Below, piece after piece: positions 1 through 6,996 of a stretch of DNA of 64,000 nucleotides. The translations under genes were made by a program, and so were the position numbers. The stretch is taken from positions 124,001 to 188,000 of the forward strand of contig JAEXOR010000011.1 of NCBI GenBank assembly GCA_023439185.1, given 5' to 3'. This stretch comes from Bacillota bacterium. GTDB taxonomy: Bacteria; Bacillota; Desulfotomaculia; Desulfotomaculales; Desulfallaceae. The notes under the pieces were generated by a model, which saw nothing but the letters and a program-made list of their open reading frames with translations, did not search any database and was not told the origin of the DNA. Position 1 is the stretch's first letter; each line of letters begins with the position of its first letter.

Positions 1-491
1 TCCGCCTCGCCCGCCTGGGTTACGAAACACTTCTCGCCGTTGAGAACGTATTCCCCATTTTCCAGGCGCGCGGTGGTTTTCAGCGAGGCCACGTCCGAAC
101 CGGCATTGGGCTCGGTCTGCGCGAAAGAACCCACTATTTCACCATCGATAATTCGGCTCAGATACAAGTCCCGATGCTCTTTTTTACCGTCATTAACCAG
201 TTTGCGAATTATCGCCCAATTGGATACAATGTTTGCCGCGGATGAAAAATCGTACCGGGCCAACTCCTCGACCACCAGGGTTTGAGTGAGCAAGCTGTCA
301 ACACCCGCTCCGCCGTATTCTTCCGGACCAGTCAGGCCCGTAATTCCCATATCGGCCAATTTGCCCCAGGCTTCCCAGGAGAATCCGCCTTGATCGTCTA
401 TTTCCCGCACCATCGGAGCCAGTTCTTCCCGGGCGAAATTGCCGACATTGATCTTTAATAGCTGCTGTTCCTCAGTTAGATTGAAGTCCAT
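1..491 (-). CDS. bbsG: acyl-CoA dehydrogenase, BbsG-like, truncated by window edge
   Basis: N-terminal 163 codons of an acyl-CoA dehydrogenase; the gene continues beyond the left edge. The start ATG at 491 lies 8 nt after a GGAGG site, and the protein opens with the family's MDFNLTEEQQLLK sequence. Further on the QTEPNAGSDVASLKT segment is the FAD/substrate signature. In the bbs pathway BbsG oxidises benzylsuccinyl-CoA to the enoyl-CoA and passes electrons to ETF. It is the last visible gene of a minus-strand operon with two SDR genes, a thiolase pair and an enoyl-CoA hydratase. Acyl-CoA dehydrogenase is certain; the BbsG assignment rests on gene order. Confidence 0.85.
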   Translation of the reverse strand, partial: MDFNLTEEQQLLKINVGNFAREELAPMVREIDDQGGFSWEAWGKLADMGITGLTGPEEYGGAGVDSLLTQTLVVEELARYDFSSAANIVSNWAIIRKLVNDGKKEHRDLYLSRIIDGEIVGSFAQTEPNAGSDVASLKTTARLENGEYVLNGEKCFVTQAGEA

Positions 492-508
492 ACATCAAAC
501 CTCCGTTA

Positions 509-1309
509 TTAAATGCCCATTTTCGCCTCGTCGCCTGGAAGCTCCATCGGGCGAAAAGACCAGGGAGCCGGTTTCTGGCTAATCATCAGCTCCGCGCCAT
601 TGATGCCCTTCGCCTGTTCACTGGCCAGAAATGCAATGCCGTCAGCTAACTCTTCCGGATCCTGCAGCCGCCCCATCACATTGCGGGCGATAATGCGCGT
701 TCTGGCTTCCTCGGTAAGTCCCGCCGTGGCAGGCGTATTAACCAGGCCGGGGAAAACAACATTGCTGGTAACCCCCATCCGCGCATATTCCAGTGATAAC
801 GACCTGGCGAAACCAATCAGGCCCATCTTGCTGGATGAATAGGAGCACTGCCCGTATCCGCCGTCCATCCCCGCTCTTGAGGAAACAAAGATGTACCGGC
901 CGAATTTGCGCTCCACCATTGAATCTATGGTCTCTTTGACGCAGTAAAAGCAACCGGACAGATTGACTTTGATCTCTCTGGTCCATTTCTCAAGGGGCAT
1001 CTTTTCGATAGTTGCCTGGTTATCTGTAATAGCGGCCACACAGGCTACAATGTCAACCGGTCCCAACTCGGCTTTGGCCTTATCCATGGCCGCTTTAACG
1101 CTGGTGTATTCGGCCAGGTTAACTGAACATGCTACAGCTTTGCCGCCCATATCACGGATCATCTGCGCGGTTTCTTCCGCCGCCTCGGCAAGAATATCGA
1201 AAACAGCTACTTGAGCCCCTTCAGCCGCTAAAACCTGACAAACAGAGCGTCCAATCCCTCTGGCTCCGCCGGTTACCACCGCGGTTTTGCCGGACAATTT
1301 TAAATCCAT
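509..1309 (-). CDS. bbsD: SDR dehydrogenase, active BbsD-like subunit
   Basis: 266-aa short-chain dehydrogenase/reductase. It has the TGGARGIG nucleotide-binding motif at residues 13-20, a catalytic Ser at 143/144 and an intact Y157-x3-K161. In the bbs pathway the BbsCD heterodimer oxidises 2-(alpha-hydroxybenzyl)succinyl-CoA with NAD. The partner gene lies 52 nt upstream and is a diverged paralogue lacking the Tyr and Lys, so this subunit would carry the activity. The C-terminal tail after residue 245 is longer than in the partner. SDR family is certain; the bbs substrate is inferred from synteny. Confidence 0.85.
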   Translation of the reverse strand: MDLKLSGKTAVVTGGARGIGRSVCQVLAAEGAQVAVFDILAEAAEETAQMIRDMGGKAVACSVNLAEYTSVKAAMDKAKAELGPVDIVACVAAITDNQATIEKMPLEKWTREIKVNLSGCFYCVKETIDSMVERKFGRYIFVSSRAGMDGGYGQCSYSSSKMGLIGFARSLSLEYARMGVTSNVVFPGLVNTPATAGLTEEARTRIIARNVMGRLQDPEELADGIAFLASEQAKGINGAELMISQKPAPWSFRPMELPGDEAKMGI

Positions 1310-1361
1310 TATTTAAAACCTCCCGAATAAAATCGATTTTGTAACTTCCCGAAAGCTTACT

Positions 1362-2111
1362 TTAGAATACAAACAGCTCGTTGCCCATGGTCACGTCAAC
1401 CTCGGCGCCGGTGATGCCCTGCGCATAATCGCTGCAAAGAAAGGCGATAATATTGGCAATTTCCGCCGGCTCCTGCAGCCGCTTGGTCAGGCCTTTGTTG
1501 AGCAGTTTATCCTGAATTGCTTCCGGAAGAGCCCGGTAAGCAGGCGTATCAACCAAACCGGGTAAAAGGATATTGCAGGTGACGTTCGCCCGGGCATACT
1601 CCAATGCCGCCGTTTTCGTCAAACCAAACAACCCTGCCATCGCCGCGATATGGGCGCTCTGTCCGTAAGCGCCGCTGGTTACCGCCCGGTTCGAAATAGT
1701 AATTATTCTGCCCCACTTGCGCGCTTTCATCGTTGGACCCGTTGCCTTGATGCAATGGAAGGCGCCGGACAATGTGTAGTCTAACTCATGATCCCAGGTT
1801 TCCGTACTCGTCTGTCTGACAGTTCCGAAAGTATCATATTTGCCATCGGCGAATACCATAATATCCACCGGCCCCAAATCAGCGGCAACCTTTTCAAACG
1901 CCGTTTTTACGTTTTCAAAATCGGCAATGTTCACCCGGGCCGCCGTCGCTTGACCCTGAATCTCATTAACTGTTGCTTCCGCAGCCTCGATATTTTGGTC
2001 AAGAACACCGATATTGCATCCCTCTGCCGCCAATGTCAAACAAACAGCTTTGCCGATCCCGCCTGCTCCTCCGACTACTGCCGCTGTTTTGCCCGATAAA
2101 TTTAAATCCAT
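1362..2111 (-). CDS. bbsC: SDR-fold pseudo-subunit, BbsC-like
   Basis: 249-aa SDR-fold protein. I start it at ATG 2111, 9 nt after GGAGG; an upstream in-frame TTG would abut the Shine-Dalgarno sequence. The Gly-rich loop VGGAGGIG is kept. Aligned with the neighbouring BbsD-like protein through the shared AYGQ/GYGQ block, the catalytic Tyr is His154 and the Lys is Met158, so normal SDR chemistry should be lost. This matches the known BbsCD complex, in which BbsC is the inactive partner. It is cotranscribed between the thiolase and the active SDR. A structural role in a heterodimer is the likely job. Confidence 0.85.
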   Translation of the reverse strand: MDLNLSGKTAAVVGGAGGIGKAVCLTLAAEGCNIGVLDQNIEAAEATVNEIQGQATAARVNIADFENVKTAFEKVAADLGPVDIMVFADGKYDTFGTVRQTSTETWDHELDYTLSGAFHCIKATGPTMKARKWGRIITISNRAVTSGAYGQSAHIAAMAGLFGLTKTAALEYARANVTCNILLPGLVDTPAYRALPEAIQDKLLNKGLTKRLQEPAEIANIIAFLCSDYAQGITGAEVDVTMGNELFVF

Positions 2112-2135
2112 TCTTGCCAACCTCCCCGAATATAA

Positions 2136-3287
2136 TCAATTTTGCAGGATATTCACAGTGCAAGTCTTTGCATCCCCGCGCAGCTCCGCTCCCATGCATT
2201 CCGCCAGGAACACCCTGGCGCCCTCAACCTGACGCTCGCCGCACTCTCCCCGCAGTTGGCGCACGCCTTCCACAAGCTGCGCCACGGCCGTGGCGCCAAG
2301 GGGATGTCCTTTCCCAAGCAATCCTCCCGAAACGTTCATCGGGATTTTACCGCCCAGACTGGTCGCTCCTGATTCTACGAACCTGCCGCCTTCTCCTATG
2401 GGGCAGAATCCCAGGTTCTCAGTGTGCATGACCTCACAAATGGTAAAGGCATCGTGACATTCGGCAACGCTGACATCCTCCGGCCCCAGCCCCGCCATCT
2501 CGTAGGCCATGCGGCTGGCCCGCTGGTCTTCTTCGAATGTTTCCATATCGGGCCATTCGTCAAAGATGCCGGACACCAGCACCGAAGCTTTTATACGCAC
2601 AGGCCTGGTTGTATATTGGCTGGAAAGCTCGGAGGCGCAAAGCACCAGGGCCGCCGCGCCGTCGGCATTTGGACAGCAGCTCAGCTTGGTCAGCGGATCC
2701 GCCATCATGGTGGCGTTGAGTACTTCTTCCAAAGTCACCGGTTTTTTATAAAACATGGCCAGCGGATTCATGCTGGCATGGCGCCTGTTTTTTACGTCGA
2801 CCATGGCCAATTGTTCTTTCGTGGTGCCAAAGGAATGCATGTGCCTGACGGCGCGCTGGGCAAAACCGTTGATTACGACATTGCCTTGTAAAACGTTAAT
2901 GTCCCGCATGCTGGGGTTTAACAAGGGAACAAAGGGCACATTCAGCTTTTCCGCCCCCACGACAAGGGCGATATCGTATTGTCCCGAAGCAATACTCATC
3001 CAGGCTAAAGTGGTCGCGGAAGCGCCCGAAGTGCAGGCGTTTTCGATATTATACACGGGGACTTTATTTACTCCGGCCCCCCACATCACTGCCTGCCCGG
3101 TGGTAAATTCCTTGGTCAGGTTGCCCGCCTGCATGTTGGCAAAGTAGCCGATATTAATCTGAGACGGTTTAACCCCGGCATCTTTAATGGCCTCAATGGC
3201 GGCCCGGGTCCCCATTTCCACCAGCGGCGTCTTTTCATGCTTGCCAAAGGCAAACATCCCGGCGCCGATTATGTCCACTGCTCTCAT
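2136..3287 (-). CDS. bbsB: thiolase-fold subunit, BbsB-like
   Basis: 383-aa thiolase of the lipid-transfer/SCP-x type. The nucleophile Cys sits in NIENACTSGASA, and the C-terminal GGLLGKGHPLGATAVAQ and AECHDAFTICE blocks supply the other active-site residues. The ATG at 3287 overlaps the TAA of the preceding zinc-ribbon gene by one base, a strong sign of translational coupling. In the bbs pathway BbsAB cleaves benzoylsuccinyl-CoA to benzoyl-CoA and succinyl-CoA. Family certain; specific substrate inferred from the operon. Confidence 0.85.
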   Translation of the reverse strand: MRAVDIIGAGMFAFGKHEKTPLVEMGTRAAIEAIKDAGVKPSQINIGYFANMQAGNLTKEFTTGQAVMWGAGVNKVPVYNIENACTSGASATTLAWMSIASGQYDIALVVGAEKLNVPFVPLLNPSMRDINVLQGNVVINGFAQRAVRHMHSFGTTKEQLAMVDVKNRRHASMNPLAMFYKKPVTLEEVLNATMMADPLTKLSCCPNADGAAALVLCASELSSQYTTRPVRIKASVLVSGIFDEWPDMETFEEDQRASRMAYEMAGLGPEDVSVAECHDAFTICEVMHTENLGFCPIGEGGRFVESGATSLGGKIPMNVSGGLLGKGHPLGATAVAQLVEGVRQLRGECGERQVEGARVFLAECMGAELRGDAKTCTVNILQN

Positions 3288-3703
3288 TACTTGTCACCTC
3301 CGTCTTGAGGGGTAAAGTAATACCGCAGGCATTCCTTGCCGTCGAGACCGATACCGATTTGCCCGACCCGTAGCGTTACCCGCTTGCCAATCTCAATTTC
3401 CGGCACCTTTTCCGGGTCAAACAGGGTGTATACCCGGATGTTGTCATCGTCAAGATCCACGTAACCACTGGCATACGGCGAGGGAAACTTATACAGCATA
3501 TTGGGAATCCGCAATATCGAATAACTGTAGATCGTTCCTGCACTGCTCAGCGCAACTTCCCGGACTTCCCCGAGACAATGGGGGCAAACCACCGGCTGAG
3601 GAAAAAACTTTTGCCCGCATACCGGACAGTGAGCTCCTAATAATCTTGGGGGCGGCCCCACTTCAAAAATTCCGTCCAACATTGGTTTCAGTTCACTACT
3701 CAT
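3287..3703 (-). CDS. bbsA: DUF35 zinc-ribbon/OB-fold protein, BbsA-like
   Basis: 138-aa OB-fold protein of the ChsH2/DUF35 type. Four cysteines in CPVC and CPHC (residues about 27-43) form a rubredoxin-like zinc ribbon ahead of the OB domain. Such proteins are obligate partners of SCP-x-type thiolases; BbsA is the partner of BbsB. The one-base overlap with the thiolase gene fits a 1:1 complex. ATG start with AGGAG upstream. The fold is clear; the bbs name depends on context. Confidence 0.85.
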   Translation of the reverse strand: MSSELKPMLDGIFEVGPPPRLLGAHCPVCGQKFFPQPVVCPHCLGEVREVALSSAGTIYSYSILRIPNMLYKFPSPYASGYVDLDDDNIRVYTLFDPEKVPEIEIGKRVTLRVGQIGIGLDGKECLRYYFTPQDGGDK

Positions 3704-3738
3704 GGCAATCTCCTTAATTATTTTTATCTAACCTTTTC

Positions 3739-4524
3739 TTACCGGCCTTTCCATACCGGTTCACGTTTTTCTCTGAAGGCACTGCCACCTTCTTCATGGT
3801 CTGCACTGCAAAACACATCTTTTACACATTCAGCCTCATAATCCAATCCGGATTCCAAATCAACCTGCAGGCTCATGCTGATACATTTTTTAGAAGCCTG
3901 CACCGCAAGCGGCGCCCTGGCCGATATTTCTTCGGCCAGTTCCACCGCCTTGTTCAGGCACTCTTCCGGCGGGACCACTGCGTTAACCAGACCGATTCGA
4001 TAACCCTCCGCGCCGGTAATTATTCCCGCGGTAAAAATAAGCTGTTTGGCTATCGCCGGTCCCACCAGCCGCGGCAGGCGCTGTGTGCCGCCGGCCCCGG
4101 GTACGACCCCCAATTTGGTTTCCGTCAACCCCATTTTTGTTTTTTCCGATGCCACCCGCAAATCACAGCAAAGGGCCAATTCAAGACCACCACCAAAGGC
4201 ATAGCCGTTGATTGCCGCAATAATGGGTTTTTTGCACTTTTCAATCTTATGGAATGTTTTTCGTGTCAGGCGGGAGAATTTAAGAAAAGTGGTCAGGGGG
4301 TCTTCGCTTGAACCGGAACCGCTGATATCACCTCCGGCGCAAAAGGCCTTTCCGCTGCCCGTTAGAATCAGTACCCTTACGTTATTGTCATTTTCGCACA
4401 GTTCAATAAGCTCGCTAAGTTCTCCCAATAGCTGCGAATTTAAGGCATTCATTTTGGGGGTCCGGTTTAACGTGATGATGCCAATCGAACCACTTTTCTC
4501 ATATAACAAAGTTTCCATGGCCAC
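3739..4524 (-). CDS. bbsH: enoyl-CoA hydratase, BbsH-like
   Basis: Enoyl-CoA hydratase/isomerase (crotonase) of 261 aa. I prefer the GTG at 4524, 7 nt after GGAGG; the longer TTG start at 4539 would overlap that site. The oxyanion-hole segments AFCAGGDIS and INGYAFGGGLELALCCD and the Glu-containing ETKLGVVPGAGGTQRLPR segment are all present. In the bbs pathway BbsH hydrates (E)-2-benzylidenesuccinyl-CoA. It is the first gene of the operon and stands right after the regulated promoter. Crotonase family certain. Confidence 0.85.
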   Translation of the reverse strand: MAMETLLYEKSGSIGIITLNRTPKMNALNSQLLGELSELIELCENDNNVRVLILTGSGKAFCAGGDISGSGSSEDPLTTFLKFSRLTRKTFHKIEKCKKPIIAAINGYAFGGGLELALCCDLRVASEKTKMGLTETKLGVVPGAGGTQRLPRLVGPAIAKQLIFTAGIITGAEGYRIGLVNAVVPPEECLNKAVELAEEISARAPLAVQASKKCISMSLQVDLESGLDYEAECVKDVFCSADHEEGGSAFREKREPVWKGR

Positions 4525-4647
4525 TTGCTTACCTCCCAATGATCTAATAAATTGATAATTTTATTATTGGAACTCGCCACTGTACTAAGTTCCCTGCCAC
4601 CTCCCCTTAATAAAGCAACTTCATGTCCAGGCTTCCTTATTTAATAA

Positions 4648-4697
4648 TTAGTGAACACTCACTAAGTAAATTTTAACAAGTATTTTTAATTTGTCAA
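4648..4697 (-). promoter_or_regulatory. bbs operon promoter with TetR operator
   Basis: Minus strand: -35 TTGACA (4697-4692), 16-bp spacer, -10 TAAAAT (4675-4670). An 18-bp dyad TTAGTGAACACTCACTAA (4648-4665) covers the expected start site. A related site lies just downstream of the tetR promoter. Repression by the adjacent TetR protein is inferred. Confidence 0.7.
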
Positions 4698-4785
4698 TAT
4701 AGTATTAATTTTTATTTTTAATTGAATTTTCAATTATATAAAGCTATAAAGTCAGCTTTAACAGCTAAAAAAGGCTTTTAAAAAC

Positions 4786-5358
4786 CTAACTGTGGTCAAG
4801 AACGCCCTTGAATAAAAGCTCCGTGGTTTCTGCCACAAATTCACTTGTTGATAATGGGCCATTGGGGTTAAACCAGTAACGGGTAAAGTTTATAATCGCC
4901 AGTAATGCAAAAGTTGTAGAAGTTAGATTAAGACTTTTAAGACGGTTTTCATCATCTAGTCTGGAAATTTCACCTTTTATTAAATTAATTACCGTCCGCT
5001 CTTTATTTCTAATAATTTCCAGTTGATCTGGTTTCAGTCGCTGGCTTTCTTTTAATAACAAAACAATTTCCATTTTATTATGCACTACTTCTTTTACAAT
5101 ACGTTCAATTATACGGGTAATGTTTGTCTGAGCATCAGCATTACCACTGATAGTGGATTGAACGGATTCTAAAAGTTCAGTTAGCAAATGGTTAAGGATA
5201 TCAAAAAGAATCTCCTCTTTGTTTTGAAAAAAATAATAAAGCCCGGCGACACTAAGGTCAACAGCTTTAGCAAGCTCTCGTATGGAAGTGTTGTCATAAC
5301 CGTTTTTACTAAAAAGCAGGGTTGCCGACTTAATAATTTGATTTTTACGATCTGTCAA
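4786..5358 (-). CDS. TetR/AcrR family repressor of the bbs-like operon
   Basis: 190-aa TetR-type regulator. The helix-turn-helix covers residues about 8-50 (SATLLFSKNGYDNTSIRELA, then VDLSVAGLYYFFQNKEEIL). TTG start 7 nt after GGAGG. The C-terminal ligand domain resembles regulators of acyl-CoA degradation operons. It is transcribed in the same direction as the beta-oxidation operon, about 260 nt upstream of it. Both promoters carry related dyads next to the -10 box, so autoregulation and repression of the operon are likely. The inducer is unknown; a pathway CoA thioester would be the obvious guess. Confidence 0.85.
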   Translation of the reverse strand: MTDRKNQIIKSATLLFSKNGYDNTSIRELAKAVDLSVAGLYYFFQNKEEILFDILNHLLTELLESVQSTISGNADAQTNITRIIERIVKEVVHNKMEIVLLLKESQRLKPDQLEIIRNKERTVINLIKGEISRLDDENRLKSLNLTSTTFALLAIINFTRYWFNPNGPLSTSEFVAETTELLFKGVLDHS

Positions 5359-5380
5359 TTTTAAACCTCCAAAAATTTAA

Positions 5381-5430
5381 ATAGTGAGCGTTTGTTAAGT
5401 TAATTGTAGTTAAATTCTATTATTTGTCAA
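5381..5430 (-). promoter_or_regulatory. tetR promoter with half-conserved operator
   Basis: Minus strand: -35 TTGACA (5430-5425), 16-bp spacer, -10 TACAAT (5408-5403). The 18 bases ATAGTGAGCGTTTGTTAA (5381-5398) match the bbs operator at 11 of 18 positions, with one half-site (TAGTGA) well kept. Confidence 0.6.
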
Positions 5431-5488
5431 GAACATTTATGCCAAAACATTTATGCATATAAAAGTGCGTTCAATCTTCCTGGTCTTA

Positions 5489-5536
5489 ATAATAAGCGCC
5501 GGCTTATAAATTCAGGGGCAGCCTAAGCTACCCCTG
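5489..5536 (-). terminator. two inverted repeats, possible terminator after kamA
   Basis: Downstream of the aminomutase stop are two hairpins: CAGGGGTAGC-TTAG-GCTGCCCCTG (5536-5513, minus strand) and ATAAGC-GCC-GGCTTAT (around 5491-5507). Neither has a long T run, so termination is only probable. Confidence 0.4.
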
Positions 5537-5568
5537 CGAAACTGCCTTTATTAGGATTTGAGCCTTTT

Positions 5569-6855
5569 TTACACGGTGCCGTTGGCGCAGCGGAAAACCT
5601 TGCCTTCCCAGGTTCTGATCATGACGTGGTTTTTGCCCATGGAAAGCAAATACTGAGGCAAAATCGGGGTTTTACCGGACCCGTCGGGGGCGTTGATGAT
5701 ATACGATGGAATAGCCAGACCCGAAGTGTACCCGCGCAAACTCTCCATGATTTCGAGCCCCTCCTGGATGGTGGGCACAAAATGCGCGGTGCCTTTAACC
5801 TGCTTGGCGTGAAAAATATAGTACGGCCGCACGTGTATTTTAAGCAGTTCATGATTAAGCTTTTTCATCACATGCGGATCATTGTTGATACCCTTAAGCA
5901 GCACCGCCTGGTTGCCCAGAGGAATGCCGGCTTTGGCCAGCATCCTGGTGGCGCGCAGCGCCTCTTCGGTTACCTCCTTGGGGTGATTGAAGTGCGTGTT
6001 TAAGTAAAGCGGGTGATGTTTTTCCAGCATGTCGCAGAGTTCCTGCGTAATCCGCTGCGGCATGGTTACCGGCGTCCGGCTGCCGATGCGTTTAATTTCC
6101 ACATGTTCGATATTGTCCAACTCGGTTAAAATCCAGTCCAGTTTGGTGTCGGAAAGAGTCAGCGGATCGCCGCCGGTGATTAAAACATCCCTTATTTCCT
6201 GGTTTCTTCTGATATAATCAATGGCTGCTTTAATTTCATCCAGCGAAGCGGGAGTATCTACCTCGCCGATATTGCGCCTACGCTGACAATGCCGGCAAAA
6301 CATGGCGCACTGGTTGGTAACGTTAATAATCAGCCGGTCCGCGTAACGGCGGGTGACCCGCGGCGCTGGAGAAGTATACTCCTCGGCCATGGGGTCCTCT
6401 TTACCCCATAGGTCCTGCAGTTCTTTGAATGAAGGAATACCCTGCATCCTAACTGGACAATCAGAGTTGCCTGTTGACATCAGGCTGAGATAATATGGTG
6501 AAACGGCCCAGCGGAATTTTTTACTCACCATTTCTATCTGCTGCGCTTCTTCATCCGTTACGGGCATCAGTTTACGCAATGTATCCAGGTCGCTGATCCG
6601 GTTTTGCATTTGCCAGTGCCAATTATCCCATTGCTCTTCTGTAGCGCCCAATTTTTCTAATATTTGTTCTTTTCCGGCCTTAAACTCATGGCTTAAATTT
6701 AAACCGGCAGAGATGCTTTTTGACGCTTCCAGGTAACCTTTAACATGCTGTTTAAGTTCCTCTGCCCGTTCCAGTGCGACAAGACGTTTTTCTTCTTCGG
6801 AACGTTTAACAACACTATGGGAACCCATTAAACCTTCCAAAAGTAAACCTTCCAA
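5569..6855 (-). CDS. eam: radical SAM aminomutase, probably glutamate 2,3-aminomutase
   Basis: 428-aa KamA-family enzyme numbered from TTG 6855, 8 nt after GGAGG; GTG 6864 would overlap that site. The radical-SAM cluster motif is C183-x3-C187-x2-C190 and the PLP lysine lies in APDGSGKTP (K395). The two lysine-specifying aspartates of lysine 2,3-aminomutase (D293, D330) are replaced by K351 and N388, 37 residues apart. These are the replacements reported for glutamate 2,3-aminomutase. The product would be beta-glutamate, a compatible solute. No ablB acetyltransferase is nearby, which also argues against the N-acetyl-beta-lysine route. Confidence 0.8.
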   Translation of the reverse strand: MEGLLLEGLMGSHSVVKRSEEEKRLVALERAEELKQHVKGYLEASKSISAGLNLSHEFKAGKEQILEKLGATEEQWDNWHWQMQNRISDLDTLRKLMPVTDEEAQQIEMVSKKFRWAVSPYYLSLMSTGNSDCPVRMQGIPSFKELQDLWGKEDPMAEEYTSPAPRVTRRYADRLIINVTNQCAMFCRHCQRRRNIGEVDTPASLDEIKAAIDYIRRNQEIRDVLITGGDPLTLSDTKLDWILTELDNIEHVEIKRIGSRTPVTMPQRITQELCDMLEKHHPLYLNTHFNHPKEVTEEALRATRMLAKAGIPLGNQAVLLKGINNDPHVMKKLNHELLKIHVRPYYIFHAKQVKGTAHFVPTIQEGLEIMESLRGYTSGLAIPSYIINAPDGSGKTPILPQYLLSMGKNHVMIRTWEGKVFRCANGTV

Positions 6856-6996
6856 AAGCGCCACCTCCTGGCTGTTATTTTATGCAATAAAATACAAACA
6901 CATTGATAGTCTACACTAAGTTGCCTGTTAACCAATAAAAATTTTGTCCATATACATTATAACAAGAAATAGCCAACCGGAAAAGTAAATATTTTT

